The position numbers and the translations under genes were made by a program. The notes below the pieces were generated by a model. The model made no database searches and was not told the DNA's origin. It was given only the letters and a program-made list of their open reading frames with translations. This document shows, piece after piece, positions 11,990-24,215 of a DNA stretch of 64,000 nt. How positions within the stretch are numbered: the stretch's first letter is position 1; every line of letters begins with the position of its first letter. Origin of the DNA: Mytilus edulis (taxonomy: Eukaryota > Mollusca > Bivalvia > Mytilida > Mytilidae). The stretch is from the NCBI RefSeq assembly GCF_963676685.1, contig NC_092349.1, positions 84,828,604 to 84,892,603 on the forward strand, in the 5' to 3' direction.

Positions 11990-12530
11990 TTCAACATATT
12001 TTGTGTGGTCCCAATCGTTGTTCCCATATGAATCTAACCAATGTTGAATAAACAAACATACAACAATGCGCACAGTAAACCTCAGTTTGAAAGTAAGAAA
12101 AGGTAATAATAAAAACTAATACAAACGACAATGATCAACATAGATTAAAAAACAACTACTAACAGTTATTGTGCTATATGGTAAATTTTTATATTTTTGT
12201 CTTTCATGTTTGCTTATGAACTTTGTCTATAAGCATTTTGGATTATCACTATTTTTAACATTTGTACCTATTTTGTTTGTTTTGTTCACACATCAGTGTC
12301 AATATGATGGAATTTCATTCGACTGTCATAAAAATGAGAGGTTATTAATAAGCTAAATATAAAGCCAGGTTTAATCCACCATTTTCTACCTAAGTCAAGA
12401 ATATGACAGTTAGTATCTATTCTTTTAATGTGTTTGAGCTTTTGATTTTACCATTTAATGTAGGACTTTTCGTGTTGGATTTTCCACGGAGTTCGGTATT
12501 TTTGTTATTTTACTTTTTCAATCATTGAAC
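11990..12530 (-). repeat. Dispersed repeat fragments
   Basis: The stretch 11,990-12,180 resembles 59,050-59,210 (ataaacaaacatacaacaat; aatgcgcacagtaa). 12,180-12,530 is a degraded minus-strand copy of the gacttggtacagg family (gttcacacatcagtgtcaat; ccaggtttaatccaccatttt). No coding potential is supported. Confidence 0.5.
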
Positions 12531-12554
12531 ATCTACACCGTTTACATTATGTTT

Positions 12555-12661
12555 TTTTCAATGACGACAGAAGATATGGTTATTCTGTTGTTGTCCCTTT
12601 GGTCATATCTCAATGACGACAGAAGATATGGTTATTCTGTTGTTGTCCCTTTGGTCATATA
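12555..12661 (+). repeat. 53-bp tandem duplication
   Basis: The unit tcaatgacgacagaagatat, continuing through ggttattctgttgttgtccc and tttggtcatat, is present twice back to back. It creates a spurious open frame at 12,525-12,746. Confidence 0.85.
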
Positions 12662-13479
12662 TCTCCTAATTTTATTTACTTGTTTTTGCATCTTTGGCTT
12701 TCAGACTTTAGGTTTAAGTGTTCATGTGAAGGTATATTTCGAGTAGCGCTTCGGACGCACTCAACGTATTAAGGGTGACGAAAGCATTTCTTTTATTCAT
12801 TAAGTAACACATTTTATCGTTCCTACCTTATATATTGAAAGCTATGACAAACTCTAAACTACCAAAGGGTCCAGGAAGAAAGTTTACTCTCGACATTAAT
12901 ATTATTAATGCCTTGTATCAATTTTATTTTGAAATATTCAGGTGGACGATTTTTGTGTATTTTTTATGTGTTTTTTAAATAGACTTTGATAAATAATATC
13001 ATGAATAAGGGTGCATCTATTTTCCATTTAGTCGGCAATATTCCTCATGCTCTTATGATGTTTTTTTTTTTTTGTCGTTTCATTTTTGACGTAAATTAGT
13101 ATTTATGCATCCCACTATCGGGTTTTGATATTGGACCTTCCTGGTGCAGGTGGTTTCATGAGTGCAAATTCGAAGGAAAAAAGTGTCTATAGCATTGTTG
13201 TCATGGTGTTTACTATTGTTTTTATATCTCACTTAATTTGTACTTTAACGTTAAAGTATATACTATATACGCTATTTACCATCAACTACAAAAACTTTTT
13301 TATCAGCGTTTTTGTCCATAAACTATTAACTACAAACACCTTTTATTGGCGTCTTTGTCAAAGTATTATCAACTTCAACACCGTTTTCTCTGACAGCTTT
13401 GATAGATTTATTTGTATTTGTGAAAGAATCGTTTAGTCAGTCGTCATATATCTTCACACAGTTTTAGCTGCTGTCTCGA

Positions 13480-13640
13480 ATGCCTGTTTGTGCTCTACTT
13501 CAATTCTGTCAATATGACGAAATTATATTAAAAAAAACTTGATAAAGTGGGAGGTTAAGCTAACTATCAAACCAGGTTCATTCCACTATTTCTTCGGGAA
13601 ATGCTTGTACTAAGTCGGGAATACGATAGTAGTTTTTCGT
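13480..13640 (-). repeat. Degraded copy of the gacttggtacagg dispersed family
   Basis: The segments caggttcattccactatttc and tgcttgtactaagtcgggaa match, in reverse orientation, the family seen at 40,585-40,780 and 51,415-51,690. It is non-coding. Confidence 0.5.
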
Positions 13641-14029
13641 TCGACACTCATGTACCTTGAAAATCGTTTATTTTTCGTATTTTTTTTTAATAAAAGCACA
13701 ATTTAAATATGAATATAGATCCTATGTATATATACCAGGTCATAGCCAGTAGCTAGGCTTCTCTTCATAACAATTCTGCCGCTAACATTATTAACACCTG
13801 TTATTCATTACTGCTTTGTTAATAGAATAGTTTATATACAAATTCAAAGTTCATTGACAGAATAAAATATATCTGTTTCATCATGCTAATAGAAAAGGAA
13901 CGATACTTCCAAAAATACTTATTAAAAATATTGCAGTCAGAATCAAACTTACTATATTCTAAACAGATAAAGATTGATTAAATGGTATTTCACGCCATTG
14001 TTTACACCATTCGTTGTGATCAGTTTTTG

Positions 14030-14204
14030 ATTGTTGGAGGAAGCAAGCGTGCACAAAGAAAACCACAGACCTTTCGTAGGGAAACTTACAAGCCTTGTCA
14101 ATTAAGATTGGAGTCGTGTGCAGAGTTCAAACTCACATCCTCAGTGTTTACTGGCTTAAAATACAGAAATTAGACTACTTTGACCACTCGACCACCGCGG
14201 CCCC
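14030..14204 (-). mobile_element. tRNA-derived SINE
   Basis: On the minus strand the element begins ggggccgcggtggtcgagtg. It contains an A-box-like TGGTCGAGTGG and, about 70 bases later, a B-box-like GAGTTTGAACTC. These are internal RNA polymerase III promoter boxes in the layout of a Leu/Ser-type tRNA. The tail continues past the tRNA-like head for about 90 bp. No intact tRNA fold is visible, so it is scored as a SINE and not as a tRNA gene. Confidence 0.65.
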
Positions 14205-15343
14205 AATATATATAGACCTCATGTACTGACATCACAATTATATTTATCAGCACTGTAATAAAAATGAACCTGCAGGCAGGTAATATATGGTACTTAAAGC
14301 CATATCAATATCATAAACACACAAACATACCTGAACTATTTCTTAATACTATGTTGACCCAATGAATGCATACCATTATGTTGTCCCGATTACAATAATA
14401 CTGAGATATTTGAAAATCTCATTTTCTGTATCCCATACCGAGAAAGCTTACGTTATTAAAATATGTAGTAATAGCTTGGTGCTTTACTTTATAAATCTAA
14501 ATAAAGAAGTTTCTTAAAACAGAAATCGACAAAAACTTAAGCCAAGGACACTACAAACTTGCATAAAACAAAAGTTATATGAGATGGTTTGGAAGGGTTA
14601 AATATCATAATTTGCATGCAAAATACGCTTGCAAACACATATTATATTTATCAAAGCCAAAATATAAAATACTTGGTTAGGCATAGATCTTCGTCGTACG
14701 GCCTTCAACAAAGATGAAAACCTAAACAATTCGCTATAAAAAGCATCTATATAGACTCTTATATGAGTTTCAATTGAATTACCCTCTAGCTGGTATCATT
14801 CGCTTCTCTTTTGTGTTATTGTAGCAAATTGACCTGACGATATCGGGATATGGGTATTTAGTCGGATCTTAACACGTACTTGTGATTTGTTTAAAACCGG
14901 TTTTAACGAAGAAATGTCGAAATGTTCAGAAATTAATTAAATCTGTTTTTGGGTAAGATGGTGCAAGCATACGATTTTTATTGCGTCTTACACTTTGAGA
15001 AGCGAATAATCTTTAGCTACTTTATTTAAATATTGTGTAAAAACGTTAATTATGAGCTATGAAAGTCAAGTGGCTCAAGCATTTTACTGAGGAAGTTTTA
15101 AAAAAATGCAAAGAAATATTTTAACAGTGGGTTAGATTTCATTAGTCTTTACTATCTATAGATTAATAACTTTTGGTTATATTTATAATTTAGAATCATC
15201 ATTGAAGGTGGAGCGCGATTGCACAGTTAATTAATATATTGATGTGCCATTTGTATGCAAGAGTGACATTCCGTTGTATTATGTGCCAATTCGAAAAAGT
15301 TATGCGAGTATTGTCTCCCTTTAACAGGTTCATTATTTTATAA

Positions 15344-15624
15344 TTAAGGTGGTACCTAACACTACAGGGAGATAACTCTGTAAAATCAGCTAAACGTTTT
15401 AATTACGTTGTGTTGTTAAGGGAATATTAAGCTTTTCAACGATCAAAATAAGTGTTTGTCAAACTGCTATATAACCAGTGTAATTTTTCTGATAAAACGG
15501 TTGGTTCAAATTTTTTGAAATTTTTACATTGTTGTCAAAGGGTCAAAGTAAATACCTTGTCAAAATTTTATGAAAATTAAACGAGCCAAATTAATTTTAG
15601 TTAAAGTGTTGGGTACCACATTAA
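15344..15624. mobile_element. MITE, second copy of the TTAAGGTGGTACC family
   Basis: The ends are ttaaggtggtacct and gggtaccacattaa. The interior is the reverse complement of the copy at 11,634-11,912 (for instance agggagataactctgtaaaa here). It lies about 0.6 kb upstream of the CRP-A promoter. Confidence 0.8.
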
Positions 15625-16084
15625 GTTTAAGTTTCTGATATTAATTTGAATAGTTACAAAATGTATCAATTCAATATATTTCAGTTTTTGTTATTGGTGT
15701 ATCAAAAACATTGATGTACGAATATAATTTCATAAATTTGAAACGTTTAAAATGATTACATACCAATATAAAGAACCGTTCATCATTTTTGAAAAAGACT
15801 ATGATTGCATGACATTCGTATTATTTATCTTCCCTTCATGATAGATTGAGTGGGAAACGAACCAGAGTTATCTAAAGGTAATCACAGAGAGGGACTAGCA
15901 AGCAATTTTTAATTGTAACTTATTTAACGTTAAAACAACTTTCCACTATAAACAAATGTTACTTTATACAAATATAAGGACCTTGTTAGCTAAATCTACA
16001 AATTTTATTAGATATTATAAATTTTTATTACAATAGATTAATATGCTAGTTATTGGCATTAGTGCTTGAAAGCGGAAAATGTAT

Positions 16085-16291
16085 ACGTTGTAAAATGTGT
16101 CAACATATAATTATGCATCATTTCAAAGTATTTTTTATGATAAAATCAAATTTATTCAACGTTTATTACAGTAATTTCAAAAAAATCTCCCTATAGGAAA
16201 TTAAATAGCGGATATTAAAAAAGACAATTAATATTCTTTAGCAGCTGCCATAACTGGAAAGATATATAAGGGTGCTCAAATACGATGAAGT
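16085..16291 (+). promoter_or_regulatory. CRP-A promoter
   Basis: TATA box atatataag lies at 16,262-16,270 and E-box CAGCTG at 16,242-16,247, with an AT-rich block (caattaatattcttta) just upstream. Further up lie tagcggatattaaaaaag, caaatttattcaacgtttat and a distal tgtaaaatgtgtcaac at about 16,091. All these words recur in the same order upstream of CRP-C, and most in B and D. The start of transcription is inferred about 30 bp after the TATA box, near 16,292. Confidence 0.75.
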
Positions 16292-16331
16292 TCATCCATT
16301 GCATTTAGAAGAACACATTTGTAGTAAACAA
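16292..16331 (+). other. CRP-A non-coding leader exon
   Basis: The block catccattgcatttagaaga is conserved between the four genes and ends in a donor AACAA|GTAAGTAGAG shared by A, B and C (D has the variant TACACAA|GTAAGTAGAG). The exon contains no ATG. It is joined to the acceptor at 17,512, giving a 1.18-kb intron in the 5' UTR. The left boundary is estimated from the TATA box. Confidence 0.65.
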
Positions 16332-16714
16332 GTAAGTAGAGTATTATTGTTATAGAGGGAGGGATCTTTGCCGAAAAATATGTTATTTTCCATTCCATTT
16401 AACGATAAACATCTCTCATTCAGAGCAACATGGTGGTTTTTTTTTTTAAATGATCAAACATGTTATTTTGGGGCTGTGGACATTTTGTTACAATAACTTT
16501 CTCCTCTTCCGTAAAAACTCACCAAAACATCATATAAAAGAGTCGCAGAGTTGTTTGTGTCTGTCGTTGGTGAAATGTGTTGGTTGTTGTTCTGCGGTTT
16601 GCATGTTGTGTCGACTATTATATCATCTCTGTGATGAATGTTCTTATGTGTGTTTATTCTGTATTTCTGTCGCGTAGTGTTTTCATTTTAGCAATTATTT
16701 TTAACATTATCAGC

Positions 16715-17060
16715 AACCGTTAGGTTTGGCTAACCATTTTACCAGGTACAAACCGACCATTTTTTTTTCTGAAAATGTCCTGTACCAAGTCAGGAATATA
16801 GCCGTTATCAAATGGTTCGTTTCTATGTATTTTAGCGTTTGTTTTTGTTGTACTACAGTGTTTCTGTTCTTCCTTTGTTTTCGTTTTAGCGTTTGATTTT
16901 GTTGTACTACAGTGTTTCTGTTCTTCCTTTGTTTTCGTTTTAGCGTTTGATTTTGTTGTACTACAGTGTTTCTGTTCTTCCTTTGTTTTCGTTTTAGCGT
17001 TTGATTTTGTTGTACTACAGTGTTTCTGTTCTTCCTTTGTTTTCGTTTGATTTGATGTGT
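16715..17060 (-). repeat. Dispersed repeat copy containing a 54-bp x 4 minisatellite
   Basis: A degraded minus-strand gacttggtacagg-family copy (tgtaccaagtcaggaatata) contains, at 16,833-17,048, four near-identical 54-bp units that begin tagcgtttgattttgttgta. The array lies within the CRP-A leader intron. It produces a repetitive Lys/Gln-rich open frame on the minus strand that I do not regard as a gene. Confidence 0.85.
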
Positions 17061-17528
17061 TTCCCTCGATTGTAGTTTGTAACACAACTTTTTTTCTCTA
17101 GGTCGATTTGAGACTTTTGAACACAGTATGCTACTGTTGCCTTTATTCATGTTAATGACAGAACAGCACTAGAAGTTTTATTAAAATACGTAATTTGACG
17201 GTCGTCCTCATGAGACGAGAATCTATTTGTCCAGCTCTAATTCGCTTCGATATTAGGAAGTTAGGAATACAGAGAAAATCAAATGTCGTTCAACAAAATT
17301 TGAAACCCTAATTGACGATAATATTTATAGACAAACACTGAACCCGCACCATATTTTATTCGTCATGAGGTGGGGTTGAAATATTGTTCCGGCACCAACT
17401 TTTTATATTTCTAAAAATTGAAAACCCAAAACCCTAAAACAACTTAGACAGCAAATTGAAAACTTATGTTTTTATTTTACTGTTTACTCAGCAGTTTCTT
17501 TTGTTTTTTCAGACTTTTAAGAATCAAA

Positions 17529-20116
17529 ATGAAGTACGCAGTGATTGCATTAATCGTAGTTCTTGGTGTTTTGAGTAAGTATGATTATTTACTGAAGCTA
17601 CCACAAAATATTAACACATTTATATCCCACTCCGCCTTCGTAAATATATAAAGACAAAACACATCTTTGTTCCTCGATCAAATTGTTACGTAGATTTTAA
17701 CTTCTTGTAAATTGTATTCGATTCATTTATGCGTACTACCACCATTGAAAAACAATGTGCAGAATTTATTTTTGTTTCAAATAAAGAAATACTTGGCATG
17801 ACTAAAGTTTTATCCTGTCCAGTACTATAGTACATATTGCACATGTTTCATTGCATTTAAGAAGTTAACAAATCAAATATTCAACCATTTTTTCCTATGT
17901 GCAAGCTTTAGTAACCATGCATGTAACCTGAAGTTTCCAAAATATTCTATTTAAACACCAAATCAAAAAATAATGGTGCCAAGATATATGAAAAATATTT
18001 TTATTGCAATGAAATGCAGGATAAATTTCCAACAACTGTTAAATTCAAGGGCAAAATTTTTTCGACGCCTTTTATGTTACACCTTTATATGTTGAAAAAC
18101 TTTATGACAAAAGAGATGATTTCAGCTTACCAATTGTGAACTTTTCATTTCTAAGTAGCAACATTCCGACAGAATATGCATACGGGATAAATATCTCCCA
18201 ATTGATACGATATTCCCGTGCTTGCATTTCCTATCTTGATTTTCTTGATAGAGGGTTGCTGCCCACAAGGAAGCTATTAAACCAAGAGTTCCAAATGGTG
18301 AAGTTGAAATCACCCTTTCGTAAATGTTACGGAAGCCATCACGAGTTGGTTGACCGTTATGGAATAATCGTTTCACAAATGATATCGGATATGTTCCTTA
18401 CGTCGTAACTACATTCCCCTTCCCTTTCATGAATGTGACCTACCGAATTAGACTACTAGTATTTACCGGATTTGTTCAAATATAAGCAATACGACAGATG
18501 CAACATGTGGAGCAGGATCTGCTTACCGTTCCGGAGCACCTGATATCACTCCAAGTTTTTGGTAGGGTTCGTGTTGCTTATTCTTTAGTTTTCTATGTTG
18601 TGCCATGTATTCTATTGTGTGTATGTTTCATTTTTGGCCATGGCGTTGTCAGTTTATTTTGAAATCGATTTATGAGTTTGACTGTCCCTCTGGTACCTAT
18701 CGTCTCTCTTTTATATCAGGAATACTATATGTACAATTTTCCTTGATGTGTTTATTTTCGCGAATTTCGCGACATTCTTTTATTTAAGAAGCAATTAATG
18801 TATAGATTTGTTGACCAATTCAACATTACATTCGTAGTAATATTGCCATTTTGTATCGAGAATTATCCGGGAATTAGCTGTAAAAATATGACGGTGCAGT
18901 CCATATAGAAGTGATAACAAATCCATGGCTTGCATGAATTTTTCGATTAGATTAAGACGAATAATAAAGTGTAACAACTATTTTATTGTACCCCTCATTA
19001 CATAAAACCAACCTTTCGTCTTTCAACATTGAGTAAATTCATAACGAAAAGTCAGATTATTGGCCTGGACATGAAAACCTTCGTTTTATATAACGCTATA
19101 GTTGCTTTTAAAATAAACTCACCCATAATAGTAGGTGTGCCTTTATAAAAATCTACATGCAAGTAATTAATAACATTAACGGTACCAATTTTTCTGCACC
19201 AGATGCGCATTAACATAGTCACATAACATTGTTGGTACTTTAGATTTGTAATGTTTTTAACAGTTATCTCCGAAAGGACTACTGCAGATGATGTGTCGGC
19301 GTTTAAAACCGAAAATTATTGCAATAAAAATGTTGCAAACTGTCCAAGTAACAAAGCTGATAAAAACTGCAATAAATGTTGTCGTCAAGCAGGATGTCAA
19401 CGTGGTGACTGTGGACAGAAAAAGTGCAAATGCACCAAATGTAAGTCTATTTTCAGTATCTATGTAACCATTCTGAAAATACCTCAAAATTATAACCAGG
19501 CAAGGTACAACAAATTTGTCTAAGCCCAACTTTTTCATTTTATTATATTTTTGACGTATGTAAAGGGTTAAAAGCTATCCAAAATATTTTATATCTGGAT
19601 AACAATGTGACTGTTACACCATTTTAACGTCACGTTTAAATCTTTTATTTTGAAAAAGGATAAAAAAAAAACGGATTTTGGTTATTGTGTATAAAGGCGC
19701 AAAACTCAAAAAGAAAATATCCCTATATAAAGAAGCATGGTTTTTTTTAAACTTACATAAAAGTTTTGCTTTCGTGTGTAAACTATTTGTAAAAAGAGAG
19801 ACATCATAAAAAACGGATATTGTTGTGTATAAAATCCATTTTTTTTCTCTAATGAAACAATGTGCACAAAATATATCATCATGGTTACGTTTTTATGTTA
19901 TATGTTGACCTTGGTATTATGAGTAGCTTATATATATTTAATGAAGCACTTTATCAATCCTGAAATGGTTTTGAAATTAGTCTTAAATAATTTCCAACTT
20001 AATTAATCAAAAATCTGAAGAAAAACATGTTTTTGAGAGAAATCTTGCATTGTTATGAGAATGTGATAAAAAAAAAATGTTACTTCTTAAATGATTTTCT
20101 CTGTATTCCAGGTTGA
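17529..20116 (+). CDS. CRP-A: secreted 10-cysteine peptide precursor
   Basis: The coding exons are 17529..17574, 19264..19440 and 20112..20116; the exon with the ATG begins at 17,513 after a pyrimidine-rich acceptor. The joined frame is 75 residues. Exon 1 gives the hydrophobic signal core MKYAVIALIVVLGVL. Exon 2 gives a short acidic/polar linker (about 17-33, ISERTTADD...) and the cysteine domain. Cysteines are at 35, 42, 51, 54, 55, 60, 65, 70, 72 and 75: C-x6-C-x8-C-x2-CC-x4-C-x4-C-x4-C-x-C-x2-C. RGD sits at 62-64 between two cysteines. Exon 3 supplies only the last two bases of the final Cys codon and TGA. The product is predicted to be a small, basic, disulfide-rich secreted peptide. I do not recognise the family; antimicrobial, adhesive or metal-binding roles are all possible. 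Intron 1 holds a retroelement 3' end at 18.1-18.7 kb. Confidence 0.85.
18165..18720 (+). mobile_element. 3' end of an RT-type retroelement, best copy
   Basis: The plus-strand frame at 18,180-18,410 reads ISQLIRYSRACISYLDFLDR, then LLPTRKLLNQ, then HHELVDRYGIIVSQMISDMF and a stop. This resembles the C-terminus of an RT-containing ORF widespread in bivalves and fish (from memory). The conserved tail follows (gagcaggatctgcttaccgt to tgtccctctggtacctatcg). It lies inside intron 1 of CRP-A, in the same orientation. Other tails: 3,930-4,345, 40,795-41,040, 53,805-54,035. Confidence 0.6.
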
Positions 20117-20166
20117 CCTGTTTGAAGCAGTATCAGCCTGAAACTTTGGATGCAGATTTGATTTCA

Positions 20167-20172
20167 AATAAA
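20167..20172 (+). terminator. CRP-A poly(A) signal
   Basis: AATAAA lies about 50 bp after the stop, in a 3' UTR block (gcagatttgatttcaaataa) conserved in CRP-C and, reversed, in B and D. This conservation supports it as the true 3' end. Confidence 0.8.
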
Positions 20173-22084
20173 AACATTCATTGTTATCACTGTTTCTTCT
20201 TCAAATCTTTGACAAGGTGTTGATATGGTAAAATTGAGATACGGGGTATACGTCAACGTGACAGCAACCTAACGAAATATATTATAAAAAAAAACAGAAT
20301 GGTATGACAGTTTCATCTGTTAAGGGCAAAAATTATTGAAAGAACCTGACTTACAATTTCAGCACTATTGACACTTTTGTAGATCTGGTCTGAACATTGT
20401 TGCTGTGTCTCTTTATCGTTTTTATTTTCTTCCAACACATTAAAAGGGTACGAATAGCCATTTGACGTCACTGATGCAGATAAGGAGTCAATTGACAATT
20501 ATTTCAATGTTAAATTATGGCTAGCGTTTGTGCTGTAAATTATGATATCGGCTATAGGATTTGCATAATATGACATTACTTGGTAAAATCATTATCAAAG
20601 GGTAATAACTCTCATAAGGAGTCGATGGCGATTTTGTCTCAGTTGACACTTTTGAAGATCTCTTCTTGATGATCAGTTTTAGTCTTTAGAGTTTCTCTTT
20701 TATCTATTATAAGATGACAAGAAGAAAAACACAAAAGAACGACATTTAAAGGCAATGACTCTTTAACGGTGTCTTCCAATGATTTTGTTTTCGTTGACTT
20801 AGATGGTGTCTTGCCATCCCTTTTGGTCTGCTTACATTTGTTCTATATCTATCATGTTTATGGCTAGATTGCTCAAAATGAGTACACATCTTCATCAAAT
20901 GGTAATATCTGCCATAGGTGTCCATGGACAATTACTGTCATCTAGACAACAACTTAATGCAGTTTACTAAACATGCAAATTGTTAAAAATAGTCAAAGAT
21001 TGACTATTTTGGCATATATTTTTTTGTTATGTAGAGTTTCTCTTTATCTACAATAGTTGTGAAGCTTTGACGCACAAAAAAAAATGAAAAAAAAATGAAA
21101 AGGTAACACTCTTCATTTAATGATTCAACTGGTAATAGAGTCAATAGTGATCGGTTTGTAGATCTGGTCGGGTTGATCAGTTTTGCTTTTTCTATTGCTT
21201 TATACCATGTGCCATAATTGAGTAGAAATCATTATTGAAGGGCACTAACGGTTGTTGTCTAGCATTAATAATTTCGGCCATGTTTAACAAATTTTATAAC
21301 TCAGTCTATCTCGTTCTTTTTGCATTTTAGATTTTCTCTCTATCTCTTATAGTTTTCAAGATAATAGATAAACATTAAAATTATGGGTAAACATTGTCAT
21401 TTATGGACAATTACTCCTATAAGGATTCTTCGGACAGAAGTTAGATTTCATCAGGCTGACCAATTTTGTTATCACTGACTCAGTACTTTGATGTACGCGT
21501 TAACGGACGACTTACGCTCACACTGGTGAAAAAAGAAATCTACATTATAAAAATATGTATTTCTAATGCTAGTTAACATTATAAAGTCTGCTGACTACGT
21601 TTTCATGAAGATTGCATTAGACATGTATATAGGTATAATGTTTTCCTTGAGGATAAAGACCAAAAAATGCATGTTCTTCTCCAAAACATACATTATAAAT
21701 GGTCAGCGGATCGAACCCTTAGTATTCTTGAAAAAAATTCATGTGATCTCTAACATGAAAAATCACATTACTTCCATCCATATATAAATTGGCAATTTAC
21801 GGTGTTAATGTATTGTGTTCAATATCTTTATCATGAGATATTGTAATACAGTCGATTTCCACATGATTTGCAATATTCGGGCAACCTTATGGTAGCATAC
21901 AAATGTTGGGTTTATCTCCAGTATAGAAAATGTATCTTTAAGCTTTGGTAGGATAATTAAAATTTCCTGTGGTTATCAACTCAGTAATCATTAAAACAAA
22001 GATGAAATAAAACTCAGTATGCTACCGCAGTGCATTTTGAATTTATTTTCATCGGGAACGCTAAAAGGAATAGTTATCCGAGGT

Positions 22085-22215
22085 ACCAGAATTATAATTT
22101 AGTACGCCAGACGCGCGTTTCGTCTACATAAGACTCATCAGTGACGCTCATATCAAAATATTTATAAAGCTAAGTATAAAGTTGAAGAGCATTGAGGATT
22201 CAAAATTCCCAAATA
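22085..22215 (+). mobile_element. Retrozyme-family fragment with an intact hammerhead core
   Basis: The fragment runs ggtaccagaattataattta, then the ribozyme (22,104-22,148, minus strand), then gttgaagagcattgaggatt. It is a partial unit of the 355-bp family seen twice at 34.3-34.9 kb. Confidence 0.75.
22104..22148 (-). ncRNA. Hammerhead ribozyme motif
   Basis: On the minus strand the conserved cores CTGATGA and GAAA are present, with the cleavage triplet GTC. Helix I pairs GCGTCA with TGGCGT (6 pairs, two of them G-T). Helix II is GTC/GAC closing a 7-base loop. The helix III position holds the palindrome CGCGCG with no loop, as in hammerheads that act as dimers. Confidence 0.85.
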
Positions 22216-23289
22216 AAACAGTTGAAGGCCGATCAAATCACATGGAGAATGATATGACTAAAAGTGACTTGATAGGTTCCGTTATATTTTTGAAACTGTG
22301 GGAGCAACACAAACAGACACAATCGGATAACATCACAATGATAAGAAGACATATAGCACAGATACCAAATACCTTAATGGATTAAATCAACCAAAATCTA
22401 ACAAAGATGCTAACATAACACATTGTTAAAGGACCATTGGCTAGGAAATATGAAAAAAATCATTAAATTTATGATTATTTTTGTTCAAAAATTAAAAGAA
22501 AGTGACAAAGTTAAAAAAAATCCATTTTATCAGCCAGTTTAGTTTTGTCAAACTAAGCCAAGAAACATCGCCAATGCATTCCTCACTTGCAAGTAAATAA
22601 TAAGGCCTCATTGAATCCGTATTCGTGTCATTTTCAATTTAATCCATTAGCTAGAGATGGGTTACAGATGTTTTTGTCGTGTTAAGCCATTTAAAGGAAA
22701 AGAATGTCAAGAGAAAAAGTAAATCAAATCTGAACCATTTAGTTGACTTATTCGATGCACAAAAATCATTCGTATACAGGTAAAACATTGATTTACTTAT
22801 TGTTAAACCTTTAACATCGCTGATGATCGAATTCTTCTTTTACAAGTGAAAAAATCGCCCTGATTGATTCCATATTCATATGATCTTCAATTAAACGTAT
22901 GCGCATTAGCTAAGTATCTATTTCATATTTATTTGTCATGTATAGCCTTTGAAAGGAAAAGAATATCAACACTGAAAGTGAAACAAAGATGGACCATGTC
23001 GTTGAATGATTTGATCCATAAAAAAAATCATTCTTACACACGAAGATTAACTTATTTTTTAACCTATAGCACGAAATCAAACAGACCTTAAAAAATTTTG
23101 CTATATATTTATATTTATGTTTAAGTTTATACGGATTATGTGATCGTCGGCAGTCTTCGGATGTCATATCGATGGTTAATTAGATAGCGTTTAAACAAAA
23201 ATATACCCGAAATGCTGGTTAATATGGTCTTGTCAATGCATTGTTACCTGTATATTTCAGACTAATTGTAATTGGACGTTTGACAAAGT

Positions 23290-23560
23290 TAAAATCCAAT
23301 ATGAGAAAAAAGTATAATCACAAAAATACTGAAATCCAAGGAAAATTAAAAGTCCCTAATCAAATGGAAAAAAAGCTCAAACACACCAAACAAACAGATA
23401 ACAACTTATTCCTGACTTGGTACAGGCATTTTCTGTATATGTAGAAAATGGTGGATTCAATCTGGTTTAAAGATAGTTAAACCTCTCACTTGTATGACAG
23501 TCGCATCAAATTACATTATCTTGACAATTATGTGTGAACAAAACAAACATATATAATAGG
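23290..23560 (+). repeat. Dispersed repeat, gacttggtacagg family
   Basis: The segments tgaaatccaaggaaaattaa, cctgacttggtacaggcatt, gtagaaaatggtggattcaa and ttgacaattatgtgtgaaca occur in the same order as at 33,850-34,045, 40,585-40,780 and 51,415-51,690. It is a high-copy, probably non-autonomous element. Confidence 0.75.
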
Positions 23561-23844
23561 TAGAAATGACATATAAGGGATACAGCAGTCATCACTGTGT
23601 TATAATCATAATCACTACAAAAACAAACAAATAATAGAATATGAATCAAATCAGTTAACAAAAATTTCACAGCTAATGCCCCATTGATGTAATTTAATAC
23701 TGCACACAAACCCTACTTTCCCCAAAAAAGTACGTATTAAGTGAAATTTGAATACCAGGATCAACCAACTGAATATAACACCATAATAATTGCATTCAAA
23801 TCCCATGTGAATCCACAAACACCAGCTTATATCTTGAAAGCCGG

Positions 23845-23965
23845 ATGTACAAATACCGAGCAACGTTAAAAATCATACAAACAAAAGACCTGAAGAAGAT
23901 TAAAATCTTGAAACCCGGATTCATAAATACCGAACAACGTTAAAAATCGTACAAAAGACCTGAAG
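23845..23965 (+). repeat. Imperfect ~70-bp tandem duplication
   Basis: The text aaataccgagcaacgttaaa, then aaaagacctgaaga occurs twice in tandem with small differences. Reverse-complement relatives are at 48,560-48,680 in the opposite arm. Confidence 0.7.
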
Positions 23966-23984
23966 ATTAGTTAAAAGGCAAATA

Positions 23985-24215
23985 CAATATCATATCATGT
24001 ATAAGACAGTTGGTTTTTCCGTTTGAATGATTTTACACTTAGTCTAGTAATTTTTAGCCCTTTATAGCTTGCTGTTTGGTACGTGCCAAGGTTCATTGTT
24101 GAAGGCCGTACCATGACCTATAATGTATTTTTTTTTTCTACAAGTTATGACTTGGATGGAGAGTTGTCTAATTGTCACTCATACCACATCTTATATTTAT
24201 AAATATCTAAGAATA
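23985..24215 (-). repeat. Dispersed repeat, gatatag-gaagatgtggtat family
   Basis: In reverse orientation it contains the family words (aaggccgtaccatgacctat; gagagttgtctaattgtcac; tcataccacatct). Plus-strand copies are at 44,405-44,645, 55,705-55,765 and 58,150-58,370; reverse fragments are at 30,755-30,925, 31,905-32,075 and 32,775-32,860. Confidence 0.65.

Noticed and set aside
14030-14204. A functional tRNA gene
   Set aside because: A- and B-box-like words are present, but no cloverleaf with a matching acceptor stem could be drawn. Scored as a SINE.
16710-17150. 146-residue repetitive Lys/Gln/Asn-rich open frame, minus strand
   Set aside because: It is produced by the 54-bp minisatellite (a multiple of three keeps the frame open). 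No start context, domain or homologous frame elsewhere.
19257-19538. Open frames antisense to the CRP cysteine exons (also 45,495-45,845)
   Set aside because: The sense frame has a signal exon, splice sites and conserved cysteines; the antisense frame is open only as a by-product of the conserved exon.
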